From contig NZ_JBLZFX010000016.1 of the NCBI RefSeq assembly GCF_050753345.1, positions 20,351-84,350 on the forward strand: a stretch of 64,000 nt of DNA, in the 5' to 3' direction. Position 1 is the stretch's first letter, and every line of letters starts with the position of its first letter. Position numbers and translations under genes: made by a program. The notes beneath the pieces are model-generated. The model did no database searches. It worked only from the letters and a program-made list of their open reading frames with translations, and was not told where the DNA came from. Shown here in pieces: positions 52,077-62,317 of the stretch. The DNA is from Alkalinema pantanalense. GTDB lineage: Bacteria; Cyanobacteriota; Cyanobacteriia; Leptolyngbyales; Leptolyngbyaceae.

Positions 52077-52772
52077 CTAGGTCAAGACCGTTTTATCAAC
52101 CACACTGCCTGTCTGATCGATTTCATAGACGATCGGGATGCCCGTTGCCAGTTCTAAGTTGGTGATGGCTGATTCATCTAAACGATCGAGATACATGATG
52201 ATCGATCGCAACGAGTTGCCATGGGCTGCTACTAGCACATTTTCGCCCTGGGTGAGGTGGGTCAGGATACGGGATTGAAAATAGGGTAGGGTGCGTTCCA
52301 GCGTGTCTTGCAAACTTTCGCCTGCGGGGGGGCGGGTGGCAAACGATCGCCGCCAAATGTTGACTTGCTCAGCCCCATATTTTTCCGTCGTTTTTGTTTT
52401 GTTTAAGCCCTGGAGATCACCGTAATACCGTTCATCCAATGCTGCACTGAGAAAAATCGGCAACTCGTCTACTGGATCACCTTCATACTGGTTCCAGCCA
52501 TGCCAATCGGGGTCATCGGCTGTATGTTTGAGGATGGGACTTTTGCCCGCGCAAATTTCAGGATATTCCGTCAAGCAAATGACAGCGGTTTCGATCGCCC
52601 GAATCAGCAGGCTGGTGAAACAGACATCGATTTTATACTGACGAAGTTTATAGGCGGCTTGGGTCGCTTCCAACCGTCCCAGCTTGCTCAACGGCACATC
52701 CACCCAGCCCGTAAATTTATTGGCTGCGTTCCAGGTGCTTTGGCCGTGACGAATCAAAATTAAGGTTGCCAT
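52077..52772 (-). CDS. gpmA: 2,3-bisphosphoglycerate-dependent phosphoglycerate mutase
   Basis: It interconverts 3- and 2-phosphoglycerate in glycolysis and gluconeogenesis. The RHGQSTWN motif carries the phospho-acceptor His, the ERYYGDLQGLNK segment is diagnostic for the cofactor-dependent enzyme, and AHGNSLRSI holds the second active His. The ATG at 52772 gives a start close to the catalytic strand; the frame opens four codons upstream. It is 232 residues. It faces the prenyl synthase gene, with 80 bp between. Confidence 0.95.
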   Translation of the reverse strand: MATLILIRHGQSTWNAANKFTGWVDVPLSKLGRLEATQAAYKLRQYKIDVCFTSLLIRAIETAVICLTEYPEICAGKSPILKHTADDPDWHGWNQYEGDPVDELPIFLSAALDERYYGDLQGLNKTKTTEKYGAEQVNIWRRSFATRPPAGESLQDTLERTLPYFQSRILTHLTQGENVLVAAHGNSLRSIIMYLDRLDESAITNLELATGIPIVYEIDQTGSVVDKTVLT

Positions 52773-53003
52773 AGAAGTCCTCACCCTGCGATCGAAACAT
52801 TACGATTGACCCTTTGCGATCGCATCATTCCCCACTCCATCATTGCTCCTCTAATCCTTAGGGATTTGCAAAGAAATAATATCCCCTCTTCATTCCCCTA
52901 CCCTCCTACCCTTTTACTCTCCTACCCCTACCCAATTGGGATTTTATTGATGCGCTGTTCCCTTACCCCTCCAATCATTACCCTCAATTTAGAGCCTTTG
53001 CTG

Positions 53004-53615
53004 TTAGCCTGCTAACACTTGAGCAACTGTTAACTGCAATGCTGGCAGTAATGCAGAGACAATGCCTGAATCTTCAGTAAAAACATAATCGGTATAGCCG
53101 CCATCTTCAAAGACACAAACCGTGACTTGCTGGGCGATCGGGTCAACAATCCAATATTCCGCAATTTCCAGCACACAGTATTCCGCATGTTTCGATCGGT
53201 AATCCTCGGACTTGGTGGACTCGCTGACCACTTCAACGACTAATAGGGGAGACGGTTGATCGAGGGGAATGACCGCTTGGAGATCGGTCATTTCCTCATA
53301 TTGCTGCACTGACATAATCATCAGATCAGGAATCCGGCAGGTATCCCAGCAGCGGCCTCGGGGAGATTGAACCCCCATCAAGCTTGCTAAGACAAGCCAA
53401 GGTGGTTGAGATCGAGCAATCTCAGCCTCTAATGCTCGGTCTAAGAAGCGAATAATTTTGCTATGTTTCGTCGATCCTAGAGACATCAGCTTGAGCTCCC
53501 CATCCACCAATTCGTAACGGTTATCTGTGCCATCGTGGTAGTTGAGAAAATCCTCCAGAGTGAGTTTTGGGGTTGAGGAACTTTTCCCTTGCACAGAAGA
53601 AGTTGTCATCGTCAT
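53004..53615 (-). CDS. Uma2 family protein (DUF820, restriction-endonuclease-like)
   Basis: A 203-residue Uma2 (DUF820) protein, a very common cyanobacterial family with a PD-(D/E)XK-like fold. The segment RYELVDGELKLMS, CRIPDLMIMS and LLVVEVVSESTKSEDYRSKHAEY (Glu and Lys of the putative active site) fit. Function is unknown; a nuclease role is only inferred from the fold. The ATG at 53615 has GGAGG eight bases upstream, which decides it over the upstream opening at 53630. Confidence 0.9.
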   Translation of the reverse strand: MTMTTSSVQGKSSSTPKLTLEDFLNYHDGTDNRYELVDGELKLMSLGSTKHSKIIRFLDRALEAEIARSQPPWLVLASLMGVQSPRGRCWDTCRIPDLMIMSVQQYEEMTDLQAVIPLDQPSPLLVVEVVSESTKSEDYRSKHAEYCVLEIAEYWIVDPIAQQVTVCVFEDGGYTDYVFTEDSGIVSALLPALQLTVAQVLAG

Positions 53616-53810
53616 GAACCAAGCCTCCAATACAGTACTGCTGAGTTATCAACGATAGGAGTTGCCCTGCTTTCAGTATGACAGGATTTTCGGTGACCCC
53701 AGGTTGAGACGGCAGTTTACAGTCTGAAAACATTGGGGTTCCCATCCCCGATCGGGCAAAACTATGTCAAGATCAGAAACTATTCTGCTGTTGACCTTCG
53801 GCTATAACGT

Positions 53811-56800
53811 ATGGCTTTCTCATCGGTAACTCGCACCCTTGGCAAACTCCCTATTACTGGAGAACTGTTAAGCAAACTGGCGCAACAGCAGGTTCTCCAT
53901 TTATCTGGGCTGGCACGACTACCCAAGGGGATTGTCAGTTCCACCTTGGCGCAAACGGCAAATCGGCCTCTCCTCGTTATCACTGCAACCCTCGAGGAAG
54001 CCGGACGCTGGACTGCCCAATTGGAAGCCATGGGTTGGCAAACGGTGCATTTCTATCCCACCTCCGAAACTTCGCCCTACGAGCCCTTTGACCCCGAAGC
54101 GGAAATGGTCTGGGGCCAGTTGCAGGTGATTGCGGATCTCGTTGCTCGCTCCACCGCGATCGCCAACAATCCCGAAACTGCAAACAGCGCCTCTCGGTTT
54201 GCGATCGTCACAACGGAACGGGCATTGCAACCCCACTTACCGCCTGTGGACGCCTTTACGCCTTATTGCATCAGTGTCGAAAAGGGTTCTGAAGTCAAAT
54301 CGTCAATGCTGGGACGACAACTGGCACGATTGGGCTACGAGAAAGTTGCGCTGGTGGAAAGTGAAGGCCAATGGAGCCAACGGGGAGACATTATTGATGT
54401 GTTTCCAGTATCGGCGGAATTGCCCGTGCGCTTAGATTTATTCGGCGATGAACTAGAGCAACTGCGGGAATTTGATCCGGCTACACAACGATCGCTTGAT
54501 CGCCTCGATCGCTTAGTTCTGACCCCTACGAGTTTTAGTCCAATCATTCAAACCGCGCTTTCCGATGAGCACTGTCGGTTATTGCAAACCTATCTGAATG
54601 AAGAAGATTGGGAACAGCTTGAGCAGGGAATTGCCATCGAAGGATTGCGCCGCTTTTTGGGACTTGCCTTTGAACAACCCGCTTCGTTACTGGATTATCT
54701 ACCGGAAAGCACGATCATTGCCCTAGATGAAATGGAAATGGCTGCGGCCCATAGCGAACGCTGGTTTGAGCATGTTCAGGAACATTGGGACGAACTGGGT
54801 CAACCCGCTGCCATGCCTGCCACCCATCTCCATTTCACAGAGACGATCGCGCAAACGGAAATTTTCGATCGCATTTACCTGACTGAACTAGCTGAAGTCA
54901 ACAGTGGCTTGAATCTTTCGAGTCGTCCGATTCCTGCGGTGCCCCACCAATTTGGGAAGCTCGCGGAAATTCTGCGGGGAGAACGGGAAAAAGGCTTTGC
55001 CATTTGGTTAGTTTCAGCCCAGCCCTCGCGATCGGTAGCGCTTTTGCAAGAACATGACTGTCCCGCCCAGTTTATTCCCAATCCGAAGGACTTTCCGGCG
55101 ATCGATAAACTGATTACCTATCGCACGCCGATCGGGCTGAAATATTCCGGGTTGGCAGAACTGGAAGGCTTTATTTTGCCGACGTTTCGGGCGGTGGTGG
55201 TGACCGATCGGGAATTCTTTGGGCAACATACGCTAACCACGCCGACTTACATTCGCAAACGCCGACAGGCTACCTCTAAACAGGTTGATCCGAATAAATT
55301 GCAACCCAACGATTACGTGGTGCATAAAAACCATGGGATTGGGAAATTTATCAAACTAGAAAGCCTAACGATTAACGGAGAAACACGGGAATATCTAGTG
55401 CTGCAATACGCCGATGGCACACTCCGAGTAGCAGCAGATCAAGTCGGGGCATTATCGCGATTCCGGCCAGCGGGCGATCGTAAACCGGAATTGAATAAAA
55501 TGTCCAGCAAAGCCTGGGAGAAAACCAAGAGCAAAGTCAAAAAAGCCATTAAAAAAGTGGCGGTGGACTTGCTGCAACTCTACGCTCAGCGTGCTCAACA
55601 ACAGGGTTTTGCCTACCCGGATGATAGCCCGTGGCAATTGGAAATGGAGGAATCCTTCCCCTATCAACCCACACCGGATCAACTCAAAGCGGTGCAGGAT
55701 GTCAAACAGGACATGGAAAGCGATCGACCGATGGATCGCTTAGTCTGCGGCGATGTCGGTTTTGGCAAAACGGAAGTGGCGATTCGGGCGATTTTCAAAG
55801 CGGTGACTTCCGGTAAACAGGTCGCACTCCTGGCCCCCACAACGATTTTGACCCAACAGCATTACCACACCTTGAAGGAACGGTTTGCGCCCTATCCGAT
55901 CAAAATTGGTTTACTGAACCGATTTAAAACGACCAACGAGAAGAAGGATATTATCCAACGCATGGGCACAGGCGAGATGGATATCGTTGTTGGTACCCAT
56001 CAGTTACTAGGGAAAAACGTTGGGTTTAGAGATTTAGGATTACTGGTAATTGATGAAGAACAACGGTTTGGTGTCAATCAAAAGGAAAAAATTAAATCAC
56101 TACGAACTCAGATTGATGTCCTGACGCTGAGTGCAACACCGATTCCTAGAACCCTTTATATGTCACTGTCTGGGGTGCGGGAAATGAGTCTCATTACCAC
56201 ACCGCCGCCCTCCCGTCGTCCGATTAAAACCCATCTGTCTCCCTACGATCCGGAAATTATCCGATCGGCTCTGCGGCAGGAACTCGATCGAGGTGGCCAA
56301 ATCTTTTACGTTGTGCCCCGAATCGAAGGCATTGAAGAAATTTCCGCTAAAATTCGCGACATGATTCCCAGTGCCCGCATCGCGATCGCCCATGGGCAAA
56401 TGATGGATGCAGAATTGGAAGCGACGATGTTGGCCTTTAGCCAAGCGGAAGCCGATATTCTGGTATGTACGACGATCGTGGAATCGGGCTTGGATATTCC
56501 CCGCGTCAATACGATTTTGATTGAAGATGCCCAACTGTTTGGCTTGGCGCAGTTGTATCAGTTGCGGGGCCGCGTCGGACGGGCAGGCATTCAGGCCCAT
56601 GCTTGGCTGTTCTATCCCCGTCAGAAGGAACTGACCGATACCGCACGCCAACGGCTGCGCGCACTTCAGGAATACACCCAACTGGGTTCGGGGTACCAGT
56701 TAGCCATGCGGGATATGGAAATTCGGGGGGTGGGTAACCTGCTGGGAGCGGAACAGTCCGGGCAAATGGACGCGATCGGCTTTGACCTGTATATGGAAAT

Positions 56801-57392
56801 GCTGGATGAAGCGATTCGGGAAATCCGGGGTCAGGAAATTCCCAAGGTCGATGATACGCAGATTGACCTCAGCCTGACTGCCTTTATTCCTGCTGATTAT
56901 ATTGCTGATGCGGATCAAAAAATGGCGGCTTACCGAGCGGTTTCTGTGGCGGCGGACAAGAAGGAACTGACGGAAATTGCTGCCGATTGGGTCGATCGCT
57001 ATGGGCAAATTCCTGTCGCGGCGCAGCAGTTATTGCGCGTTATGGAATTAAAACAAATTGCACGGCAATTGGGGTTCTCCCGTATCAAACCGGAAGGGAA
57101 ACAACATGTTGTCCTGGAAACACCCATGGAAGAACCCGCTTGGAATTTATTGAAGGAGAATTTGCCGAATCATTTGCACAGCCGGTTTGTTTATCAACCG
57201 GGCAAAGTGACCGTGCGGGGGTTAGGAACCTTAAAAGCTGATCAGCAACTGGAGAATTTGACAACTTGGCTCAACCAGATGAAAGGGGCTTTGCCGACTG
57301 CTAGCAATGGGCTGGTTAGCAATGGGTCGGCTAGCAATGGGTCGGCTAGCAATGGGTCGATTCGTGCTAATTCGCTGGATGTATCACCTTAA
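53811..57392 (+). CDS. mfd: Transcription-repair coupling factor Mfd
   Basis: A 1193-residue DNA translocase that removes stalled RNA polymerase and recruits UvrA. Order: UvrB-homology N-terminus (about 40-350), the RNA polymerase-interacting CarD-like domain (NDYVVHKNHGIGKF), the helicase motor with Walker A-like GDVGFGKTE and DEEQ box (IDEEQRFGV), the SATPIPRTLY motif, the QLRGRVGR motif, and the C-terminal TRCF domain (about 1020-1130). The start is ATG 53811. The end carries four 15-bp tandem units encoding S-N-G-x-x repeats, which adds a short flexible tail. A partner recA/uvr gene is not nearby. Confidence 0.97.
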   Translation: MAFSSVTRTLGKLPITGELLSKLAQQQVLHLSGLARLPKGIVSSTLAQTANRPLLVITATLEEAGRWTAQLEAMGWQTVHFYPTSETSPYEPFDPEAEMVWGQLQVIADLVARSTAIANNPETANSASRFAIVTTERALQPHLPPVDAFTPYCISVEKGSEVKSSMLGRQLARLGYEKVALVESEGQWSQRGDIIDVFPVSAELPVRLDLFGDELEQLREFDPATQRSLDRLDRLVLTPTSFSPIIQTALSDEHCRLLQTYLNEEDWEQLEQGIAIEGLRRFLGLAFEQPASLLDYLPESTIIALDEMEMAAAHSERWFEHVQEHWDELGQPAAMPATHLHFTETIAQTEIFDRIYLTELAEVNSGLNLSSRPIPAVPHQFGKLAEILRGEREKGFAIWLVSAQPSRSVALLQEHDCPAQFIPNPKDFPAIDKLITYRTPIGLKYSGLAELEGFILPTFRAVVVTDREFFGQHTLTTPTYIRKRRQATSKQVDPNKLQPNDYVVHKNHGIGKFIKLESLTINGETREYLVLQYADGTLRVAADQVGALSRFRPAGDRKPELNKMSSKAWEKTKSKVKKAIKKVAVDLLQLYAQRAQQQGFAYPDDSPWQLEMEESFPYQPTPDQLKAVQDVKQDMESDRPMDRLVCGDVGFGKTEVAIRAIFKAVTSGKQVALLAPTTILTQQHYHTLKERFAPYPIKIGLLNRFKTTNEKKDIIQRMGTGEMDIVVGTHQLLGKNVGFRDLGLLVIDEEQRFGVNQKEKIKSLRTQIDVLTLSATPIPRTLYMSLSGVREMSLITTPPPSRRPIKTHLSPYDPEIIRSALRQELDRGGQIFYVVPRIEGIEEISAKIRDMIPSARIAIAHGQMMDAELEATMLAFSQAEADILVCTTIVESGLDIPRVNTILIEDAQLFGLAQLYQLRGRVGRAGIQAHAWLFYPRQKELTDTARQRLRALQEYTQLGSGYQLAMRDMEIRGVGNLLGAEQSGQMDAIGFDLYMEMLDEAIREIRGQEIPKVDDTQIDLSLTAFIPADYIADADQKMAAYRAVSVAADKKELTEIAADWVDRYGQIPVAAQQLLRVMELKQIARQLGFSRIKPEGKQHVVLETPMEEPAWNLLKENLPNHLHSRFVYQPGKVTVRGLGTLKADQQLENLTTWLNQMKGALPTASNGLVSNGSASNGSASNGSIRANSLDVSP
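57301..57360 (+). repeat. 15-bp tandem repeat at the end of mfd
   Basis: Four 15-bp units (57301-57315, 57316-57330, 57331-57345, 57346-57360), differing at few positions, coding A/V-S-N-G-S/L. It produces a short low-complexity tail after the conserved Mfd domain. Confidence 0.9.
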
Positions 57393-57902
57393 ATGAATGA
57401 CTTGCAATAGACAAATGAGTCACCTTGGGAACCTCGTTGGAATTGCTTAATTAAAAATACGGAGTTCCCCTGACAAATCTCTTAACACCTCTGTTTCACG
57501 GGCATCTGTGATAGATGGTGAATAGATGTGAACGGCGTTTCCATTGTCCTCAATGGTTCTCAACAACCTACGGAAGGCATTTATACTCAGTTTTCTAGGC
57601 TCTGTCCCCCATTGCGATGCTCCATGCTCCCAATATTGCTAGCGCAACTGCCCATTGGGGGGCTGGTGGGCGTTGGCTTCGGCTGGCTCTCATGCCTCAA
57701 ACCTGCCAGTCTTGAACTTTCTAACCGTTGTATAGATACCTGCATCGGTCAGGTGGGTACCTTAGAGATAGCTAAGAATTTTTGTGGTTTCTCTACCTCT
57801 TAGGCGATGGACATTCGTTATGGACATCAGGGTTTATGCATCTTCCAGTCTTAGTAACTGGCACTCAATTCAAATGATCGCCCCAGAGAAACGTCATGAT
57901 TT
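57393..57902. other. Gap between mfd and the cyclase gene
   Basis: About 510 bp. A 91-codon frame with a GTG start (57528-57803) has no family features. No clear terminator, RNA or repeat seen. The promoter of the cyclase gene is presumably here. Confidence 0.4.
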
Positions 57903-60590
57903 ATGTCCTCCAACATTTGGTTGTTCGCGCCCTCGGCGTATCCAGTTTCTATGAATGAGCCGAATTTGCATCTACCTGAACCGATTTCTGCCGCTACGAT
58001 CGAGTCCGACGGTGAACCGTTGTCTTTAACGGAACTTGTTGAACTTCCCACCATTGAATTATCATTTGATTCCAATCAGCCCAGAATTCGAGAGGAGGCG
58101 TCTCTTGTTTCTGTTCGCCATGGTTTTGCTTCGTTTTTGGATCCTTTAACCGCCGATCGATTTCGCGAAGTGGTTTATGATGTGGAACAAAAATTGCGCA
58201 TAGTTAATCAAACCCTATCGCTCCTTGATATGCAAGGGTTTGACTCCATTCTGGAGGAAATGCTGACGTCCATCACCCAAAAAACGGGGGAACTACTGAA
58301 CGCCGATCGGACGACGATTTATCTCCTTGACGAGGCCAAAAACGAACTCTACACCACCCTCGTTTCTAGTGCCGATGGACGTACCCGAGAAATTCGCTTT
58401 CCGGCCAACCAGGGTATTGCTGGCGAAGTGGCGACCAGTAAACGATCGGTGAATATTCCCTTCGATGTGTTTGATGATCCCCGATCGCACCAAGCCAAAT
58501 TGCAATACAAGCAAACGGGCTATCGTACTTACACGATGCTGACCTTGCCTCTGCTCAACGAAGTAGGGAATTTGGTTGCAGTGGTGCAGTTGATTAACAA
58601 ACTTCAACCAAATTCTCCCGCATCTACGTCGTTGTCCCTAGAGCAGCGAATTGATCTGCGGGGATTTACAGATGCCGATGAACAGCTTTTTGAAGAATTT
58701 GCTCCTTGTATTCGGCTGATTTTAGAATCGTCACGATCGTTCTATATTGCCGCACAAAAGCAACGGGCTGCCCATTCCTTGATGATGGCCACCCACTCCC
58801 TGGGGCAAAGTCGTTTAGATCTCGATGAAACCCTCAACCGGGTCATGCATGAAGCTAAACAACTGATGCATGCCGATCGCAGTACGCTATGGTTGATCGA
58901 TCGGGATGCAGAGGAAATTTGGACACGCATTCCCCTCGCCGATGGCACCCAGAAGGAAGTACGAATTCCCATTGGTACGGGCTTTGCAGGCCAAGTGGCT
59001 GCAACGGGAGAGACGATAAATATTCCCTTTGATCTCTATGATCATATGGGTGCAGAAACTGCCAAACAAACGGATCAGGCAACGGGGTACCGCACCTGTA
59101 GTTTGCTCTGTATGCCGGTGCGCAATGCCGATGGCGACTTGATTGGCGTGACGCAATTGGTGAATAAACGCAAGCAAGGGGACTATGCGCCCTACAATCC
59201 CCACCATTGGCCCCAAGCTCCGGAATGTTGGCGAGCCAGCTTTCATCAGAGCGATCAAGACTTCATGCAGACGTTTAACATCCAAGCAGGGGTGGCGCTG
59301 CAGAATGCACAATTGTTTGAGACGGTCAAACAACAGGCGCAGTTGCAACGGGATATTTTACGATCGCTGTCCAATGGGGTGATCTCTGCCGATCGGGAGG
59401 GCAAGATTATCGCAGCCAATGAAAGTGCAAAACGTCTTTTGGGATTTAACGAGTGGGCTGCCCTAGAAGGTCAAAATATTACCAGTTTGTTGCACATTGA
59501 ACGGGGTAATTTCCATCGCTGGTTTCATTCCGCATCCAATCCCACGAGCCCCAAGGAACGTCAACAGTATTATCCTGATCAAACCCTGATGCCCTTATCA
59601 GGTAGCGAATACCGCAGTGTTAATTTAGCCATTAACACGATCGCATCTCCCGACGATCCCAGTTGCATTCGAGGTGTTTTGGTCGTCATGGATGATATTA
59701 GCGATGCTAAACGGCTGAAAAGCACGATGTATCGCTATATGACCCAGGAATTGGCGGAACAGATTTTGGATAATCCCGATGCCGCCAAGATGGGGGGCGA
59801 TCGTAAGGAAGTCTCCGTGCTGTTTTCCGATATTCGTAGCTACACCACCTTGACCGAAAGCCTGACGGCGGAAGAAGTGGTGGAAATGCTGAATGAATAT
59901 TTTGAGGTGATGGTGGAAGCGGTCTTTGTCCATAAGGGTATTTTGGATAAATACATTGGCGATGCCATCATGGCGGTATTCGGTTCACCGTTACCTTTGG
60001 CAGAACATCAGTGGATGGCCGTGCAAACGGCGATCGAAATGCGGCAGCGATTGGTGGAATTTAACCAAAGGCGGGCAGGTCGCAATCAACCCGAGATTCG
60101 CATTGGCATTGGCATTAACTCCGATACGGTGATTAGTGGCAATATTGGTTCGAGTAAGCGTATGGAGTTTACGGCGATCGGCGATGGAGTCAACCTCGGT
60201 TCTCGGCTGGAAAGTACCAGTAAGCTCTATGGTACCGACATTGTGATTAGCGAAAGTACCTATCGTCCCTGTGCCGATCGTATTTGGGCGCGGGAGTTGG
60301 ACTTTATTCGAGTCAAAGGGAAAAGCCATCCGGTGGCGATCTATGAATTGATTGGCTTAGCTTCCGATCCAATTTCCGATCAACAGCACCGGGTGATCGA
60401 TCATTACCATCGGGCGCGGGCATTTTATCTGCAACGCAAGTTTGCCCAGGCGATCGGGGAATTTGCGGCGGTGTTGGAACTCGATCGCTTTGACCAAGCG
60501 GCAGCTCTGCACATTGAACGCTGTCGCCATTGGCTCACCAATCCGCCACCCGATGATTGGAGCGGGGCTTGGATTTTGACGGAAAAGTAA
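57903..60590 (+). CDS. GAF-GAF-PAS adenylate cyclase (class III)
   Basis: An 895-residue signalling enzyme. Two GAF domains come first (about 90-265 and 285-480); each has the N-R/A-D-R-(S/T)-T-(I/L)-(W/Y) strand and the FAGQVAATGE or IAGEVATSKR loop typical of cyclic-nucleotide-binding GAF domains. A PAS domain follows (about 490-620), then a class III cyclase (about 635-830) with metal ligands Asp643 in FSDIRSY and Asp687 in YIGDAIMAVF and the FTAIGDGVNLGSRLES motif. The residues fit an adenylate rather than guanylate cyclase, but this is inferred. A C-terminal TPR-like end follows. The start could also be the ATG at 57951. No partner gene is adjacent. Confidence 0.94.
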   Translation: MSSNIWLFAPSAYPVSMNEPNLHLPEPISAATIESDGEPLSLTELVELPTIELSFDSNQPRIREEASLVSVRHGFASFLDPLTADRFREVVYDVEQKLRIVNQTLSLLDMQGFDSILEEMLTSITQKTGELLNADRTTIYLLDEAKNELYTTLVSSADGRTREIRFPANQGIAGEVATSKRSVNIPFDVFDDPRSHQAKLQYKQTGYRTYTMLTLPLLNEVGNLVAVVQLINKLQPNSPASTSLSLEQRIDLRGFTDADEQLFEEFAPCIRLILESSRSFYIAAQKQRAAHSLMMATHSLGQSRLDLDETLNRVMHEAKQLMHADRSTLWLIDRDAEEIWTRIPLADGTQKEVRIPIGTGFAGQVAATGETINIPFDLYDHMGAETAKQTDQATGYRTCSLLCMPVRNADGDLIGVTQLVNKRKQGDYAPYNPHHWPQAPECWRASFHQSDQDFMQTFNIQAGVALQNAQLFETVKQQAQLQRDILRSLSNGVISADREGKIIAANESAKRLLGFNEWAALEGQNITSLLHIERGNFHRWFHSASNPTSPKERQQYYPDQTLMPLSGSEYRSVNLAINTIASPDDPSCIRGVLVVMDDISDAKRLKSTMYRYMTQELAEQILDNPDAAKMGGDRKEVSVLFSDIRSYTTLTESLTAEEVVEMLNEYFEVMVEAVFVHKGILDKYIGDAIMAVFGSPLPLAEHQWMAVQTAIEMRQRLVEFNQRRAGRNQPEIRIGIGINSDTVISGNIGSSKRMEFTAIGDGVNLGSRLESTSKLYGTDIVISESTYRPCADRIWARELDFIRVKGKSHPVAIYELIGLASDPISDQQHRVIDHYHRARAFYLQRKFAQAIGEFAAVLELDRFDQAAALHIERCRHWLTNPPPDDWSGAWILTEK

Positions 60591-60670
60591 TCCCCACTGA
60601 ATCTTCACTTTTGGGGAGTGTCAGGGGAGTAGAGTCTCCTGACATGGCCATTGACCTCACGATGGTTGGA

Positions 60671-61576
60671 CTACAGCGTTGCTGGCGTCTCATCCTTGGT
60701 CATTTTTTCGACGCCCAACCGCAGGAGCGACAGTACCAAAATCAGTAAAAAGATCACTAGGCCGATCGTACAACCATAGCTAATATTCAACTGCTGAAAC
60801 GCTTGGTTATACACGTACAACACCACAGTGGAAGACGCATTATTCGGCCCGCCATTGGTCATGATGAACACTTCTTCAAACACTTTGGTGGCAGAAATTG
60901 CAGAAATTACCGATACCAGTAGCAAATAGGGGCGCATTAACGGCAACGTGATATCCCAGTGCTTGCGCCAACCGTCGGAACCATCGATCGCCGCTGCTTC
61001 ATACAAATCCGCAGGAATCGCCTGCAAGCCTGCCAGATAGATCACCATGTAGTAGCCCAGCCCTTTCCACACCGTCACTGCCATCACACTCCAGAGGGCT
61101 TGGTTGGCATCCGTCAGCCAACCGATCGCTGGAATGCCTAGGGCTTGTAAGGCTTGATTTAGTAGACCATTGCTGGAATACAACCACTTCCAGGCAATCC
61201 CCGCTACCACCATGGAAATGACCACAGGGGTGTAGTAGGCTACCCGAAACCACTGCACACCGCGTAGTTTCTGATTGACTAAAATTGCCAGCCCCAGCGG
61301 CAATGTGACCAACAACGGCACCACACCGATCAGATAAATCAGGGTATTGCGCAGCGATCGCCAGAAAATTTCATCCCGCAGCAGGCGCTGAAAATTCTTG
61401 AATCCTACCCATTGGGGATCGCTGATCAGATCGTACTGCGTGAAACTGTAATACAGGGCTTGCAGCGCAGGGTAAAATACTGTCAGTCCCAACAGGATCA
61501 GGGCTGGCAGTAGAAATAAATAAGGCGTCAGCCCCTTGAGGAGATAACGCCCACGATCGCTTTTTACAAACGTCAT
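60671..61576 (-). CDS. Sugar ABC transporter permease (MalF/LacF-like)
   Basis: A 301-residue membrane permease with six hydrophobic segments and the EAA loop EAAAIDGSDGWRKHWDITLPLM, which docks on the ATPase. It resembles the first permease (MalF/LacF, GgtC-like) of sugar or osmolyte importers. No second permease, binding protein or ATPase gene is beside it in this window, so it is an orphan subunit; partners must be elsewhere. It is convergent with the cyclase gene (80 bp gap). Confidence 0.9.
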   Translation of the reverse strand: MTFVKSDRGRYLLKGLTPYLFLLPALILLGLTVFYPALQALYYSFTQYDLISDPQWVGFKNFQRLLRDEIFWRSLRNTLIYLIGVVPLLVTLPLGLAILVNQKLRGVQWFRVAYYTPVVISMVVAGIAWKWLYSSNGLLNQALQALGIPAIGWLTDANQALWSVMAVTVWKGLGYYMVIYLAGLQAIPADLYEAAAIDGSDGWRKHWDITLPLMRPYLLLVSVISAISATKVFEEVFIMTNGGPNNASSTVVLYVYNQAFQQLNISYGCTIGLVIFLLILVLSLLRLGVEKMTKDETPATL

Positions 61577-61618
61577 TGATTTACAAACGTCAGTGCTTCA
61601 AAAAGTGCCGCAGAAGGA

Positions 61619-62317
61619 TTAATCTTCCTCCACTTCCACGACTCGCTTAATGGCTCGCCGGGGAGGCAAGACCTGAACCCGACGCCGAGAAGAAGTCGCA
61701 GCGGTGGGGGTAGAGGGTGGGAGATAGAGAGGATAGTCGTCGTGAACCACCTCAATTGTACGGGGCCGGTTCTGCCGGGACAAGAGCGTAAACATGCCAA
61801 CCAGCGCAATTCCACCCCCGAAGGTCAACATCATGCCGCCCAAGGCCCAAGGTAATCCAGAAATGACCGAGGTTGTCGCTTGATCCGCTGCACTGGGAGA
61901 CGGCATCGGTTGGGGGACGGGAGCCGTTGCGACCGTTTGGGGGGGCTGAATGGATGCTGTTTTGAGCTGAGCCGTCAAGGTGTCAATCACTGCTTGCTGG
62001 CTGCGGAGTTGAGCTTGCTGCTGCTCCACTTGGGCCTTGAGGCTCTCCAGCTTGATGTCCCACTTCGCTCTTTCATAGTCGCTATCGCCACCGCGTCCCA
62101 CTGTGGCATTGGTAGGAACTGGGTTTGTCACAGGTGGCAAGGGGAGTGGGCTATTGCCAGAAGTCACGCCATTATTTCCCAGGGACATTTGGGGAAACTG
62201 GGGAATTTGGGGAGAGGACAGGTTAGGGGCTCCGATCGTAATGCCGCCCCGCATAACAATTAACGCTGCCAAACCTGCTAGCGCTGCGCCTCCTAGGAAG
62301 GATGTTGTATCACTCAT
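61619..62317 (-). CDS. Membrane protein with coiled coil, function unknown
   Basis: A 232-residue protein. An N-terminal hydrophobic segment (about 5-25) is followed by a Pro/Asn-rich stretch, a coiled coil of about 40 residues (LESLKAQVEQQQAQLRSQQA), a second hydrophobic helix (about 145-175, GLPWALGGMMLTFGGGIALVGMF) and a basic, Arg-rich C-terminus with an acidic end. I do not recognise the family. The layout suggests two membrane anchors with an external or periplasmic coiled coil. AAGG and GAGG occur upstream of its ATG. The gap to the ABC permease is 42 bp on the same strand, so they may be co-transcribed. Confidence 0.75.
   Translation of the reverse strand: MSDTTSFLGGAALAGLAALIVMRGGITIGAPNLSSPQIPQFPQMSLGNNGVTSGNSPLPLPPVTNPVPTNATVGRGGDSDYERAKWDIKLESLKAQVEQQQAQLRSQQAVIDTLTAQLKTASIQPPQTVATAPVPQPMPSPSAADQATTSVISGLPWALGGMMLTFGGGIALVGMFTLLSRQNRPRTIEVVHDDYPLYLPPSTPTAATSSRRRVQVLPPRRAIKRVVEVEED

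Noticed and set aside
57528..57803. 91-codon frame between mfd and the cyclase gene
   Set aside because: GTG start without ribosome binding site and no recognisable features.
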